Origin: Tannerellaceae bacterium
Lineage (GTDB): Bacteria; Bacteroidota; Bacteroidia; Bacteroidales; Tannerellaceae
DNA length: 64,000 bases
Assembly (NCBI GenBank): GCA_021201295.1
Contig: JAJQFE010000003.1
Coordinates: forward strand, 62,001-126,000
Direction of reading: 5' to 3'
The position numbers were made by a program, and so were the translations under genes. The notes below the pieces were generated by a model. It did not search any database and had not been told where the DNA came from. It worked only from the letters and a program-made list of their open reading frames with translations. The stretch's first letter is position 1. Each line of letters starts with the position of its first letter. Positions 38,933 through 47,928 of the stretch are shown piece by piece.

Positions 38933-39487
38933 TGTAGTATGTTTAGATTCTTTTGGGTGCAAAGCAACAAACCCTATATTAAAGAAATATTACAAGGAGA
39001 TAAAGATACTGTTGCAGGAATTTTTCTTAGAGTTTAAACTGCTATCTTCAGTTTTATATTATTAAAATCTTATTTATGTAGAAAATGATGGATATGAGAT
39101 GTCGTGTAGGATCAACTATACAGAAGCAAAAACGAAAACAGTCATTCAGGGGTCCGGAGGTGAAGAGGATCTGATAGAATGTGATTTTAAAATCAAAAAA
39201 AGAGCTGTTATGCAAAAAGTTTACTGGAATGGAGAACTTAAATGGGAAAGACCTGAACATGTTTCGGATGACGCACCTGTAACTCCTGAATTTGATGTAG
39301 TCAGATAGGAAAAGTTCATAAGGTTTGCCCATTAACCTTTGAGGATACTCAGAATTCATTTATGATCTGGTGCCAGGACAAAAATGATCATTCTTTTATT
39401 TACATGTTTCCCAATTTATATACCTTTGCCGGGCTTTGAACAAGCCTATGATTGAATTGTTAATTAGATTAGTAGAGGTGAAGAGAT
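38933..39487. other. 555-base intergenic region between divergent operons
   Basis: It separates the minus-strand phosphatase/susCD unit from the plus-strand pot operon. It holds the pot -7 element at 39421-39428. A 69-codon plus frame (39099-39308, MSCRINYTEAKTKTV to EFDVVR) is open, but it has no recognised family and no convincing ribosome site; it may be a small gene, a remnant or chance. Nothing else recognisable. Confidence 0.45.
39421..39428 (+). promoter_or_regulatory. -7 promoter element of the pot operon
   Basis: TACCTTTG (TAnnTTTG), 59 bases before potA. No clear -33 element. Confidence 0.5.
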
Positions 39488-40879
39488 ATGCAGGAGTCTG
39501 ATTCCATTATCAGTGTCAGCCATGTTTCCCGATATTATGGGGAGAAGGCTGTATTAGATGACGTGAGCTTAGAGGTTCGCAAAGGAGAGTTTGTGACTAT
39601 TCTGGGACCTTCCGGATGTGGTAAGACTACGTTGTTAAGGCTTATTGCCGGGTTTCAGACTGCCACGGAAGGAGTGATCTGTATCGGAGGACAGGATATG
39701 ACTCAGACGCCTCCCTATAAACGTCCGGTCAACACGGTGTTTCAGAAATATGCCTTATTCCCCCATTTGAATGTATTTGATAATATTGCCTTTGGCCTGA
39801 AACTGAAAAAGCTTTCTTCTTCGGCGACAGAGAAGAAGGTGAAATAGGCATTGAAGATTGTGGGAATGACGGATTATAAGTTTCGGGATGTGGATTCACT
39901 CTTCGGAGGCCAGCAGCAACGGGTGGCTATTGCCCGGGCCATCGTAAATGAGCCGGATGTATTATTGCTGGATGAGCCGCTGGTAGCTTTAGACCTGAAA
40001 ATGCGGAAAGATATGCAGATGGAATTAAAGCAGATGCACCGCTCCTTAGGGATTTCCTTTCTATATGTCACCCATGACCAGGAAGAAGCTCTGACGTTAA
40101 GTGACCGAATTGTCGTGATGAGTGAAGGCAAGATCCAGCAGGTGGGCTCTCCTGTAGATATTTATAACGAACTAGTCAATTCATTTGTAGCTGATTTTAT
40201 CAGAGAAAGCAATATCCTGAACGGTGTCATGGTGAAAGACTAGTTAGTACGGTTTGCCGGGCGGGAGTTTGAATGTGTGGATAAAAGCTTTGGAGAGGAC
40301 ACTCCAGTAGATGTAGTGATCCGTCCGGAGGATATTTATATTTTTGAAGTGTCGAAGGCAGCCATGCTGACCGGCCGGGTGACTTCCTGTATTTTTAAAG
40401 GCGTGCACTATGAGATGATGGTGGATACTCCGAATGGATATGAATTCCTGGTACAGGATTACCATCAGTTCCCAGTGGGACAGGAAGTAGGATTGCGGGT
40501 AAAGCCGTTTGATATTCATGTCATGGAAAAGGAAAGGCTGTGCAACACATTTACCGGAAAGATGGTGGATGCTACGCATGTGGAGTTTTTAGGTCATACG
40601 TTTGAGTGTTCGGAACGGAAAGATATTCCTGCCGGGTCGGAGGTGACCGTAGAGGTGGATTTCCGGCAGGTGATCCTGCAGGACAATGAAGAGGATGGAA
40701 TGATCACGGGAGATGTGAAGTTTATCCTGTATAAGGGAGATCATTATCACCTGACGGTCTTTACCGACTGGGATGAGGATATTTTCGTGGATACGCAGGA
40801 TGTCTGGGATGACAATGACCGGGTAGGGATCACGATTGATCCGGAAAGTATCCGGATCATAACCGGTAAAGGAACCTAA
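39488..40879 (+). pseudogene. potA: spermidine/putrescine ABC transporter ATPase PotA, two TAG codons
   Basis: An ATPase for polyamine uptake, 463 codons in one frame. Walker [11 protein letters not shown]-loop region [10 protein letters not shown], Walker B VLLLDEPL and H-loop VTHDQ are visible, followed by a TOBE regulatory domain ([12 protein letters not shown]) and a second similar C-terminal domain. TAG at 39845-39847 (KKVK-x-ALKIVG) and TAG at 40241-40243 (MVKD-x-LVRFAG) interrupt it. The first fits CAG to TAG; the second could be from CAG or AAG. In addition the ABC signature LSGGQ reads LFGGQ (Phe at 39902-39904), consistent with TCC to TTC, which should impair ATP hydrolysis. The decay therefore goes beyond stop codons. 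Confidence 0.9.
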
Positions 40880-40882
40880 GCC

Positions 40883-41677
40883 ATGGGAAAGATCACTGCT
40901 TTTCTGGGAAAACGAAGGAACTGGACGGTTCCGTACGCATTGTTTCTTTTTGTTTTTGTGGTAATGCCCCTGCTCTTGATCGCCTGGTACGCATTTACGG
41001 ATATGGACGGGTCTGTTACGCTGGATAATTTCCGTAAATTTATGAAGCATCCGGAAGCGCTGAACACTTTTATCTATTCGGTGGGGATCGCGATTATCAC
41101 TACGCTGGCTTGTCTGTTGTTAGGCTATCCGGCGGCTTATATTCTGAGCCGGGCGGGGTTTAAAAGTTCCAATACGATGGTTGTCCTGTTTATTCTGCCG
41201 ATGTGAATTAATATCCTGATCCGGACACTGGCTACTGTGGCACTGTTTGATTTTCTGAATGTACCCTTAGGAGAGGGAGCCCTGATTTTCGGGATGGTCT
41301 ATAATTTCTTTCCTTTTATGATCTATCCGATCTATAATACATTGCAGAAAATGGATTATAACCTGATCGAGGCGGCTCAGGATTTAGGAGCTAATCCCTT
41401 TCAGGTCTTTACCAGGACCGTATTTCCTTTATCTATGCCCGGTGTGGTGAGCGGCATCATGATGGTGTTTATGCCTACGATCTCCACGTTTGCTATTGCC
41501 GAGTTACTGACGATGAATAATATCAAGTTGTTTGGAACCACTATTCAGGAGAATATCAATAATGGCATGTGGAACTATGGAGCTGCTTTGTCACTGATCA
41601 TGCTGTTGCTGATCGGTATTACCGGACTGTTTAACGGGGAAGGAGATAAGGCATCTAATGAGGGAGGACTGATCTAA
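40883..41677 (+). pseudogene. potB: spermidine/putrescine ABC permease PotB, premature TGA
   Basis: A 264-codon inner-membrane permease with a cytoplasmic N-terminus, about six helices and the EAA loop (EAAQDLGANPFQVFTRTVFP) that contacts PotA. TGA at 41204-41206 follows FILPM and precedes INILIRTLATVALF. PotB homologues have Trp at this place, so TGG became TGA. Upstream and downstream parts are in the same frame and look normal. The stop falls about 40 percent of the way in, before the EAA loop, so no functional permease is expected. It starts three bases after potA and ends overlapping potC. Confidence 0.9.
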
Positions 41678-42470
41678 TGGTGAAGTATCTGAGAAAAGCC
41701 TACCTGTGGTTTTTATTAGTCTTATTATATGCTCCGATCCTGATCATTATGATCTTCTCTTTTACGGAAGCGAAGATGTTAGGGAACTGGACCGGTTTTT
41801 CTACCAAACTATATACCTCTTTGTTTGCCGGAGGGGTGCATCGTTCCCTGATCAATGCGATCTGGAATACACTGGCGATTGCGCTGATCGCGGCTACTGT
41901 GTCTACGTTGTTGGGAAGTCTTGCTGCGATCGGTATCTATAACCTGCGGGCCCGTTCCCGGCAGGCCATAGGGTTTGTGAATAGTATCCCGATCCTGAAT
42001 CCGGATATTATTACAGGGGTTTCCCTTTTCTTGTTGTTTGTGAGTTTTGGTATTTCTCAGGGTTTTACGACCGTGGTACTGGCTCATATCACTTTTTGTA
42101 CTCCTTACGTGGTGTTGAGTGTGATGCCCCGTTTGCAGCAAATGAACCAGCATAGCTATGAAGCGGCTCTGGACCTGGGAGCTACCCCTTTCCAGGCGTT
42201 ACGGAAGATCATTATGCCGGAGATCCGTCCCGGTATGATCAGTGGTTTTATTCTGGCTTTCACCCTTTCGATTGATGATTTTGCCGTTACTATTTTTACG
42301 ATCAGTAATGAAGGACTGGAACCCTTTCTACTTATATTTATGCGGATGCCCGGAAAGGGGAACTAACGCCGAAGTTACGTCCGTTGTCTACGATTATTTT
42401 TGTTGCCGTACTGGTGTTATTGATCATTATTAATAAACGCTCCGCAAGGATTAACAGGAACAGGGAATGA
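41677..42470 (+). pseudogene. potC: spermidine/putrescine ABC permease PotC, frameshifted near the end
   Basis: The second permease subunit, with MVKYLRKAYLWFLLVLLYAP, several helices and the EAA loop (EAALDLGATPFQALRKIIMP). After FTISNEGLE the frame reads PFLLIF and stops at 42366. The expected continuation LSTYIYADARKGELTPKLRP through TIIFVAVLVLLIIINKRS is present one frame over, to TGA 42468-42470. AA at 42320-42321 where AAA is expected would explain it. The loss removes the last transmembrane helix. The restored frame would overlap the potD ATG by the classic ATGA arrangement. Confidence 0.88.
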
Positions 42471-43810
42471 GGAAGCTGATACAGATGGTAGGGATTTGCC
42501 TGATAGTGGCGGGCGTGTTGTGTTCCTGTGACCGGACAGATGAACAGCGTAAGAAGATCCTGAAGATCTATAACTGGGCGGATTATATAGACGAGGAAGT
42601 GCTGGAAGATTTTACCTATTGGTATAAGGAACAAACAGGAGAAGAGATCCGGATCATTTACCAGGTGTTTGATATCAATGAGATCATGTTGACCAAGATC
42701 GAGCGGGGACACGAGGATTTCGATGTGGTGTGTCCTTCTGAATATATCATTGAGCGGATGCTGAAAAAGGACCTGTTACTGCCTATTGACCGGGATTTTG
42801 GGGATACGCCGGATTATACGGGAAATATAGCTCCTTACATCCGGGAACAATTGGATAAGATCAGCCAGCCGGGACGTAAGGTGAATGACTATAGTGTGGC
42901 CTATATGTGGGGAACTGCCGGATTACTCTACAATACGGCCTTTGTCTCTGCGGAGGAGGTAGAGAGTTGGTCTTGTCTCTGGGACCCTGCCTACCGGGAA
43001 AAGATCCTGATGAAGGACAGCTACCGGGATGCTTACGGCACGGCTATTATTTATGCCCATGCGGACGAACTGGAGGCGGGAACCGTCACGGTGGAGGAGT
43101 TGATGAACAACTATTCCCCGGAAGCCATTGCTTTGGCAGAACAGTACCTGAAAGCGTTAAAGCCTAATATTGCGGGTTGGGAAGTGGATTTCGGGAAAGA
43201 GATGATGACTAAGAACAAAGCGTGGATCAATTTTACCTGGAGTGGTGATGCAGTCTGGGCTATTGACGAGGCGGAAGCAGTGAATATTGAATTGGATTAT
43301 GAGGTTCCCCAGGAAGGAAGTAACATCTGGTATGATGGCTGGGTAATTCCCCGGTATGCACGGAATGTGAAGGCTGCCAGCTATTTCATTAATTACCTTT
43401 GCCGTCCGGACATTGCCTTACGCAATATGGATGAGATCGGGTATGTAAGTGCAGTCGCTACCCCGGAGATATTGGAAGCGAAGGTGGATAGTATGTTGAC
43501 AGACTATTATGATCTGAGTTATTTCTTTGGGGAAGGAGCGGAACATATTCCTATTGATCCAGTGCAGTATCCGGATTATGAAGTGGTGCAGCGATGTGCC
43601 ATGATCTGTGATTTCGGGGATCAGACAGAAGAAGTGCTGGAGATGTGGAGCCGTGTGAAAGGAGACAATCTCAATACAGGTCTTGTCTTACTGATCTTTT
43701 TGGTGTTTGGTTTGCTCTTGGTCTGGATAGTGTGGAAAAAGATACGTACCTACAAACAGAAACAACGCCACCGGAGCCGAAGGCGGAAAAGACTGAAAAT
43801 AAACGGTTGA
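42467..43810 (+). CDS. potD: spermidine/putrescine-binding protein PotD
   Basis: A 447-residue polyamine-binding protein, with a lipoprotein-like signal (MRKLIQMVGICLIVAGVLCS then C). Binding-protein segments include ILKIYNWADYIDEEVLEDF, FDVVCPSEYIIERM, VAYMWGTAGLLYNT, WINFTWSGDAVWAIDEA and VIPRYARNVKAASYFINYLC. Unusually for PotD, but known in Bacteroidetes forms, a C-terminal transmembrane helix (LVLLIFLVFGLLLVWIVW) and a basic tail follow. The gene is intact although potA, potB and potC are all broken, so it can bind polyamines but has no working importer here. Confidence 0.92.
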   Translation: MRKLIQMVGICLIVAGVLCSCDRTDEQRKKILKIYNWADYIDEEVLEDFTYWYKEQTGEEIRIIYQVFDINEIMLTKIERGHEDFDVVCPSEYIIERMLKKDLLLPIDRDFGDTPDYTGNIAPYIREQLDKISQPGRKVNDYSVAYMWGTAGLLYNTAFVSAEEVESWSCLWDPAYREKILMKDSYRDAYGTAIIYAHADELEAGTVTVEELMNNYSPEAIALAEQYLKALKPNIAGWEVDFGKEMMTKNKAWINFTWSGDAVWAIDEAEAVNIELDYEVPQEGSNIWYDGWVIPRYARNVKAASYFINYLCRPDIALRNMDEIGYVSAVATPEILEAKVDSMLTDYYDLSYFFGEGAEHIPIDPVQYPDYEVVQRCAMICDFGDQTEEVLEMWSRVKGDNLNTGLVLLIFLVFGLLLVWIVWKKIRTYKQKQRHRSRRRKRLKING

Positions 43811-43832
43811 TTAAGAATTAACTATGAATAGG

Positions 43833-43853
43833 AAGCATATTCAGATGCTTTTT
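43833..43853 (+). terminator. intrinsic terminator of the pot operon
   Basis: AAGCAT-attcag-ATGCTT followed by TTT, 22 bases after potD. A short stem with a T-tail. Confidence 0.6.
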
Positions 43854-43934
43854 GTATATTTAATCGCGAAATAAAACAGGAGATCCTATGGGGTCATCTA
43901 AACAGATATATATTTTCAATGACCAGTTAAACAA

Positions 43935-44552
43935 ATGGAAGGAATAAAGAATCTCATTCTGGATTTTGGCGGCGTGATCATCAACCTGACCTGCAACCGC
44001 TGTATCGAAGCATTTGAGCAGTTGGGTGTGGCGGATATCCGGGAGCTGATCACGAATAATTACCAGCATAAAGATTTGTTTATGCAACTGGAGCTGGGCA
44101 CGCTGACGATGGCTGAGTTTCATGACGGCATACGGCATTTGTCCCAACAATCTTTCTCTGATGAGGAGATTGACCAGGCCTGGATCCTGATGCTGGATGA
44201 TATTCCTGCTGCCAAACTGGACCTGCTGTTGGCTTTACAGAAAAAATATAAGGTCTTTTTGCTCAGTAATACGAATGAGATCCACTGGAAGTGGGCGGAA
44301 GCGAATTGCTTCCATTACAAGGGACACCACGCCAGGGACTTTTTTAATGAGATCTATCTGTCCTATGAGTTAAACATGCTGAAACCTAATGCGGATATTT
44401 TTGAATATGTACTCCGTGATGCCGCTATCCTTCCGGAAGAAACATTATTCATAGATGATGCACTGGTGAATTGCCGTACGGCAGAATCTTTAGGAATCCG
44501 GAGTTATGCTCCTGAACCACGGGAAGACTGGTCGCATCTCTTTCTTTTATAG
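43935..44552 (+). CDS. HAD-superfamily hydrolase (YihX-like)
   Basis: A 205-residue HAD subfamily IA phosphatase. Motif I is LILDFGGVIINL, in the YihX-like variant where the second Asp is replaced by Gly. Motif II is FLLSNTNEIHWKWA, motif III lies in YELNMLKPNADIFEY, and motif IV is FIDDALVN. An alpha-helical cap lies between motifs I and II. YihX relatives remove phosphate from sugar phosphates such as glucose-1-phosphate; the substrate here is unknown. The stop codon TAG is formed by the first bases of an adjoining palindromic repeat. Intact. Confidence 0.88.
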   Translation: MEGIKNLILDFGGVIINLTCNRCIEAFEQLGVADIRELITNNYQHKDLFMQLELGTLTMAEFHDGIRHLSQQSFSDEEIDQAWILMLDDIPAAKLDLLLALQKKYKVFLLSNTNEIHWKWAEANCFHYKGHHARDFFNEIYLSYELNMLKPNADIFEYVLRDAAILPEETLFIDDALVNCRTAESLGIRSYAPEPREDWSHLFLL

Positions 44553-44619
44553 TAGTCAGAGGAGTTAGCAGGCACTTCACTCCTAAGGAGCAAAGCGACT
44601 GCTAACTCCTCTGACTACT
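44551..44619. repeat. GGAGTTAA-family element, copy E, minimal palindromic form
   Basis: AGTAGTCAGAGGAGTTAGCA plus G (44551-44571) is a perfect 21-bp inverted match to 44599-44619. The loop contains the nested palindrome CTCCTAAGGAG and the family core GGAGCAAAGCGACTGC. It provides the TAG stop of the HAD gene and lies between two convergent genes, where it could also act as a bidirectional terminator. Confidence 0.9.
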
Positions 44620-44639
44620 ATAAATTACCTCCTTCCTGC

Positions 44640-45320
44640 TCAAATATCCTTCACCTTGAGAATATGATAAGAAGTATCCGTATCATACACATCGGCTCCT
44701 TCTATCTTTTTAATGTAAGTTACGACCTGGATTGTGACTGGAAGGATGATTACTTCATAGAGCGATTTCAGGAATGCCTGTGTCCCGATCATGATTAGGA
44801 GTTCTGCCGGTGGAATGATGCCGATGAAAGCGATCGGGAAGAAGAGCAGGGAGTCTGCACTTTCGCCGATCAGGGTGGAGACGATGGCCCGCAGGGAGAA
44901 ATTCTTGCCTCCGGAGGCTATTTTCATTTTACTCATGACATAGGCATTCAGGAAAGAGCCTATTAAAAAGGCGATCAGACTGGCACAGGCTATGCGGGGT
45001 GCCATGCCAAAGACGAAGTTAAACCCTTCTTCGTTTTCCCAGAAAGGAGCAGCCGGTAACCGGACAGCTATCTGGGCAAAACCGATTACTAAGAAATTGG
45101 AAATAAACCCACTCCAGATGATCAGCCGGGCTTTTTTGAATCCCCAGACTTCAGCAATGCAGTCGTTGATGATGTAAGAAATGGGAAAAACAATCAGTCC
45201 GGCAGTGGCGGTAATGCCAAATACCTGGATTACTTTCGCTTCCAACAGGTTGGATGCCACTAAGCAGATGTTAAAAAGGATACCCAATAGCATAAAGGGT
45301 ACGGATACAGTCTTTTGCAT
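44640..45320 (-). CDS. queuosine precursor transporter (YhhQ/VUT-1 family)
   Basis: A 226-residue inner-membrane protein of the YhhQ family, which imports 7-cyano-7-deazaguanine, a precursor of the tRNA base queuosine. Six hydrophobic segments are visible, with family features LEAKVIQVFGITATAGLIVF and PISYIINDCIAEVWGFKKAR near the N-terminus and LRAIVSTLIGESADSLLFFP in the second half. The start is ATG 45320 (MQKTVSVPFMLLG). Intact. Its leader of about 75 bases does not match the queuosine-linked riboswitch consensus I know. Confidence 0.9.
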   Translation of the reverse strand: MQKTVSVPFMLLGILFNICLVASNLLEAKVIQVFGITATAGLIVFPISYIINDCIAEVWGFKKARLIIWSGFISNFLVIGFAQIAVRLPAAPFWENEEGFNFVFGMAPRIACASLIAFLIGSFLNAYVMSKMKIASGGKNFSLRAIVSTLIGESADSLLFFPIAFIGIIPPAELLIMIGTQAFLKSLYEVIILPVTIQVVTYIKKIEGADVYDTDTSYHILKVKDI

Positions 45321-45400
45321 ATTTCTTGTTTTTTACGTGGTTTAGCAAGCACACGGGAAGACTATGCTTCCATCCTATGTTATCCTATCGGATCTGCCTG

Positions 45401-45408
45401 CAAAGGTA
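45401..45408 (-). promoter_or_regulatory. -7 promoter element of the YhhQ gene
   Basis: The minus strand reads TACCTTTG (TAnnTTTG), 80 bases upstream of the start codon. Confidence 0.55.
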
Positions 45409-45478
45409 GACGTTATTTTTTCATTCTGTAAATCCCTTTTTAGTGTCCTGGCATAGGATACTTATTATACAGGAATAG

Positions 45479-45508
45479 TATATATAGTAAGCAGGATTAC
45501 TATATATA
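45479..45508. terminator. AT-rich hairpin downstream of the VTC operon
   Basis: TATATATAGTAA (45479-45490) and TTACTATATATA (45497-45508) form a perfect 12-bp stem with loop GCAGGA. It lies after the 3' end of the minus-strand DUF2490 gene. ATACTTATTATAC, resembling the arms at 8996 and 60840, lies just upstream at about 45459. Confidence 0.55.
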
Positions 45509-45552
45509 TTGTGTCCGGGAATGTTTCTTTTTTGCAGTGTCCGGCAGAGGAC

Positions 45553-46227
45553 TTAAAATCTATGGCTGTACCCGATTCCGATCATATGTTTTCCGTTGAT
45601 ATCGTCATCGTCGATAAAATTAGTGTAGCGGTAATAGATTTCCAGCGCGTTTCGTTTATTGAGTTTATAGTCTGTTCCTCCGGTGACACGGAATTTATTC
45701 ATTTTATTTTCCTGCGGATCATTTAACGTGTTATAGAATTCCATAGATGCATAAGGACTGAAACTGCTTTTCCGGATGTCATAGACTCCTTTCAGGCGGC
45801 TTCTGAGATAGGATTTGGGGTTGGCTCTTTTCGCCGTGGCTGACACCCCTGCCCGGTAGGTACTCTGGAAACGTTCCCGCAGGAAAAAGATAAAGCGGTT
45901 CACCCGGTAGGAACCGGTCGCATAGACATAGTAGCGGTGGCGTACTTCCCAGCCTCTTTTGTCATGGTTATAATTAATCAGGTTATAAGCTCCCCCTACT
46001 TTAAAGAAATCCCGGACCTTGTAGTTCAGGTCCAGTGTGGTAGAGAAACAGTCTGCCTTGCCCAGGTCTTCCCGCATACGGAACTCTTCTTCCAGGGAGG
46101 CCGTCAGTCCGGGCAGGATCTTTTTGGACAGGTCAATGCTCAGCGAGGAACCGAAATCATTTTGTCCCAACAGGGAAGTCCCCGGTAGCAGCAGGATGGA
46201 AAACAGGATGAATCGCAGGTAGTTCAT
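45553..46227 (-). CDS. DUF2490 outer-membrane beta-barrel protein
   Basis: A 224-residue exported protein: signal MNYLRFILFSILLLPGTSLLG, then alternating amphipathic strands typical of a small outer-membrane barrel, ending in an aromatic residue (GIGYSHRF). The DUF2490 pattern is visible in LSKKILPGLTASLEEEFRMR, DFFKVGGAYNLINYN and KRNALEIYYRYTNF. It lies 9 bases downstream of a DUF4956 gene, itself overlapping a VTC-domain gene, a conserved Bacteroidales trio. Function unknown; context suggests a link to polyphosphate or envelope. Intact. Confidence 0.82.
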   Translation of the reverse strand: MNYLRFILFSILLLPGTSLLGQNDFGSSLSIDLSKKILPGLTASLEEEFRMREDLGKADCFSTTLDLNYKVRDFFKVGGAYNLINYNHDKRGWEVRHRYYVYATGSYRVNRFIFFLRERFQSTYRAGVSATAKRANPKSYLRSRLKGVYDIRKSSFSPYASMEFYNTLNDPQENKMNKFRVTGGTDYKLNKRNALEIYYRYTNFIDDDDINGKHMIGIGYSHRF

Positions 46228-46236
46228 ATAGGTTTT

Positions 46237-46920
46237 TTAGTTATTCTCACGGGGGAGACGGTGTAAAGTCTCCGTTGTATTGATTTCACGGCTTTCCGGC
46301 TCATAAAACACCTGGATGTATGCTGCGTCTTTCAGGAAATCGATATGGCCGATCTCTACCTTCCGGATGCTCAGTCCTGTCCGTTTGCGCAGGTCACTGA
46401 GCAGCTCTTCCCGTCTGTCCAGAGTGATGAGTTCTATTTTGTCATACAGGATCAGTTTGCTGGATACATGCTTTAGCCAGCGTTCACTTTCCAGCAACCA
46501 GATGCTTAACACAAAGATCGTATTCGTGGCTATCCACTCCATCAGACTGATCTGTGTGGCTAGTGCATTGATGACGGAAATAGCAATAATAATGAAAAGA
46601 TACGTCATCTCCCGGATGGGTACGGATTCGGTGCGGTAGCGTATGATCCCGAAGATAGCAAAGATACCCAGGGCAAACCCGATCTTTATCTTGACACTTC
46701 CCAGGAGGAAAATCAGGAAAAAAACACTGACACTGATCAGGGAAAATGTAAAGTAGTAATCCCGCCTGTGACTTTTCGGGTAATAGAAAAAATGGATGAT
46801 AAGTCCTATGACTAAGCAATTAAACAGGAAGCGTACCAGCAATACAGTCAGCCCCTCTCCGTCAAAGAAAGGCGTGTTCAGGATGAACAGTTCATCCGTT
46901 AGTTCCGGGAGTGTATCCAT
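46237..46920 (-). CDS. DUF4956 membrane protein
   Basis: A 227-residue inner-membrane protein with about four N-terminal helices (VLLVRFLFNCLVIGLIIHFF; VSVFFLIFLLGSVKIKIGFA) and the family-typical segment FAIFGIIRYRTESVPIREMT YLF around residues 85-107. A cytoplasmic C-terminal domain follows (LRKRTGLSIRKVEIGHIDFL). DUF4956 proteins are regularly encoded beside VTC-type polyphosphate polymerase domains, as here, where the start overlaps the VTC gene by 29 bases. A membrane partner of the polymerase is the likely role. Intact. Confidence 0.85.
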   Translation of the reverse strand: MDTLPELTDELFILNTPFFDGEGLTVLLVRFLFNCLVIGLIIHFFYYPKSHRRDYYFTFSLISVSVFFLIFLLGSVKIKIGFALGIFAIFGIIRYRTESVPIREMTYLFIIIAISVINALATQISLMEWIATNTIFVLSIWLLESERWLKHVSSKLILYDKIELITLDRREELLSDLRKRTGLSIRKVEIGHIDFLKDAAYIQVFYEPESREINTTETLHRLPRENN

Positions 46921-47677
46921 AAGAATGATTGATTTGTTTGTTAATCTGCATGATCCTGCTTTTGAAACGATTGTGTTTCAGTCCGGGATGAGTGAGTATG
47001 GAACCGAGGCAATATTTACTGATACTGACCGGGCGGATATGCAATTCTGCCAGTAGCCGTTTGGCCTGCGAAAAAGCATGGCCCTGCTGTTTCAGTTCTA
47101 TAATGACTAAGTCCGGCAACACATGCGTCAGTCCAGTGATCCGGTTCTCAAAAGAGATATCCGTATCTATGGTGAGCCGCTCGGTCTGTTCCTTATTGAC
47201 CAGCGTAATCCGGTTGAAATGGTTCTGCACATGTGGATGCAGTTGCTGAGGGGAATAGTGGGCATTTGCCTGAAGAAAAGCGATGGATTCCTCATCCAGT
47301 TGGTTTGGCCAGCAGGAGGTGGGGATCCGTATTTTTTGTGTCCGTCCCTTATTGTTCTTATTTTTTATTTCCAGGAAGGTGATCCCGGAATCCACATAAT
47401 TCCTGACCCGGATCTTTTCCCGGGTCCTGCGTCCGTTCTGATGGGCGAAATACATCTCCAGTTCCCGCGTATCCCAGTAGATGGTCTGGTAATGGCTGAT
47501 CCGTTTGCCCCGGATCTCCTGCACGTTGTATGCTTCCATCATTTCTTCCAGTAAGGACATAAGAAGCTCCCAGCTGGTGGTGTATTTGGTGTCCACCCGG
47601 TTCATCAGATGCACTTTTTCCATTTCAGCTAAACTAACCGGCTGAAATAACATGAGTTTTTCCCCGATATATTCCAT
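46892..47677 (-). CDS. VTC-domain polyphosphate polymerase-like protein
   Basis: A 261-residue protein with a VTC/CYTH-type tunnel domain, which in yeast Vtc4 makes polyphosphate from ATP. Basic and acidic tunnel residues are seen in MNRVDTKYTTSWE, GRRTREKIRVRNYVDSGITF then LEIKNKNNKGR, TLVNKEQTERLTIDTDISF and LVIIELKQQG. The N-terminal ATG 47677 gives MEYIGEKLMLFQPVSL. It is the first gene of a three-gene unit with DUF4956 and DUF2490. Intact. Whether it polymerises phosphate in this organism is inferred from the family. Confidence 0.87.
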   Translation of the reverse strand: MEYIGEKLMLFQPVSLAEMEKVHLMNRVDTKYTTSWELLMSLLEEMMEAYNVQEIRGKRISHYQTIYWDTRELEMYFAHQNGRRTREKIRVRNYVDSGITFLEIKNKNNKGRTQKIRIPTSCWPNQLDEESIAFLQANAHYSPQQLHPHVQNHFNRITLVNKEQTERLTIDTDISFENRITGLTHVLPDLVIIELKQQGHAFSQAKRLLAELHIRPVSISKYCLGSILTHPGLKHNRFKSRIMQINKQINHSYGYTPGTNG

Positions 47678-47696
47678 GTCTTCTCTTCTATATCTT

Positions 47697-47704
47697 CAAA
47701 AATA
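47697..47704 (-). promoter_or_regulatory. -7 promoter element of the VTC operon
   Basis: The minus strand reads TATTTTTG (TAnnTTTG), 19 bases upstream of the start codon, so the leader would be very short. Confidence 0.4.
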
Positions 47705-47892
47705 AAGATAAACAGCAGGTCCGGGAATGGAAAAAATAATCGGTGAATGGAAGTTATCTGTCTTTTAAAAGGGTAGATGGACGATGAAACATGCAGGCTT
47801 TGCCAAACGATTTAGCTGTTATCCTATTCATAAAAACCGCTTTCGTATGGAAAAAAACTAACATATTGTGCCTTTTTGACGTAAAGTAATTC

Positions 47893-47900
47893 TACTTTTG
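47893..47900 (+). promoter_or_regulatory. -7 promoter element of the PLP enzyme / LuxR operon
   Basis: TACTTTTG (TAnnTTTG), 28 bases upstream of the ATG at 47929. A TTTG at 47875-47878 is too close (14 bases) to be a standard -33 element. Confidence 0.5.
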
Positions 47901-47928
47901 TGCCTGCAAAAGATTTAAATCCTTAGTA

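Noticed and set aside
39099-39308. Small protein gene upstream of potA
   Set aside because: An open 69-codon frame exists, but with no family resemblance and no convincing ribosome site; a similarly long frame on the opposite strand covers the same bases. Recorded only as a possibility.
25101-41206. Selenocysteine at in-frame TGA codons
   Set aside because: The TGA positions in the hydrolase, SusC and PotB correspond to Trp in homologues, not Cys, and no SECIS-like hairpin directly downstream was apparent.
27707-41677. Reassignment of TAG (or TGA) as a sense codon
   Set aside because: TAG and TGA at Gln or Trp positions first suggested recoding. But TAA also interrupts genes (3937, 9351, 31990), frameshifts and a deletion occur alongside, inferred residues differ for the same stop, and intact genes end normally in all three stops.
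45321-45400. preQ1 riboswitch in the YhhQ leader
   Set aside because: The short leader lacks the preQ1 class consensus I could check by eye, and no fitting hairpin-pseudoknot pattern was seen. A covariance-model scan would decide.
46316-47554. Long plus-strand open frames opposite the VTC/DUF4956 genes
   Set aside because: They lie fully inside well-supported minus-strand genes and show no domain features; treated as shadows.
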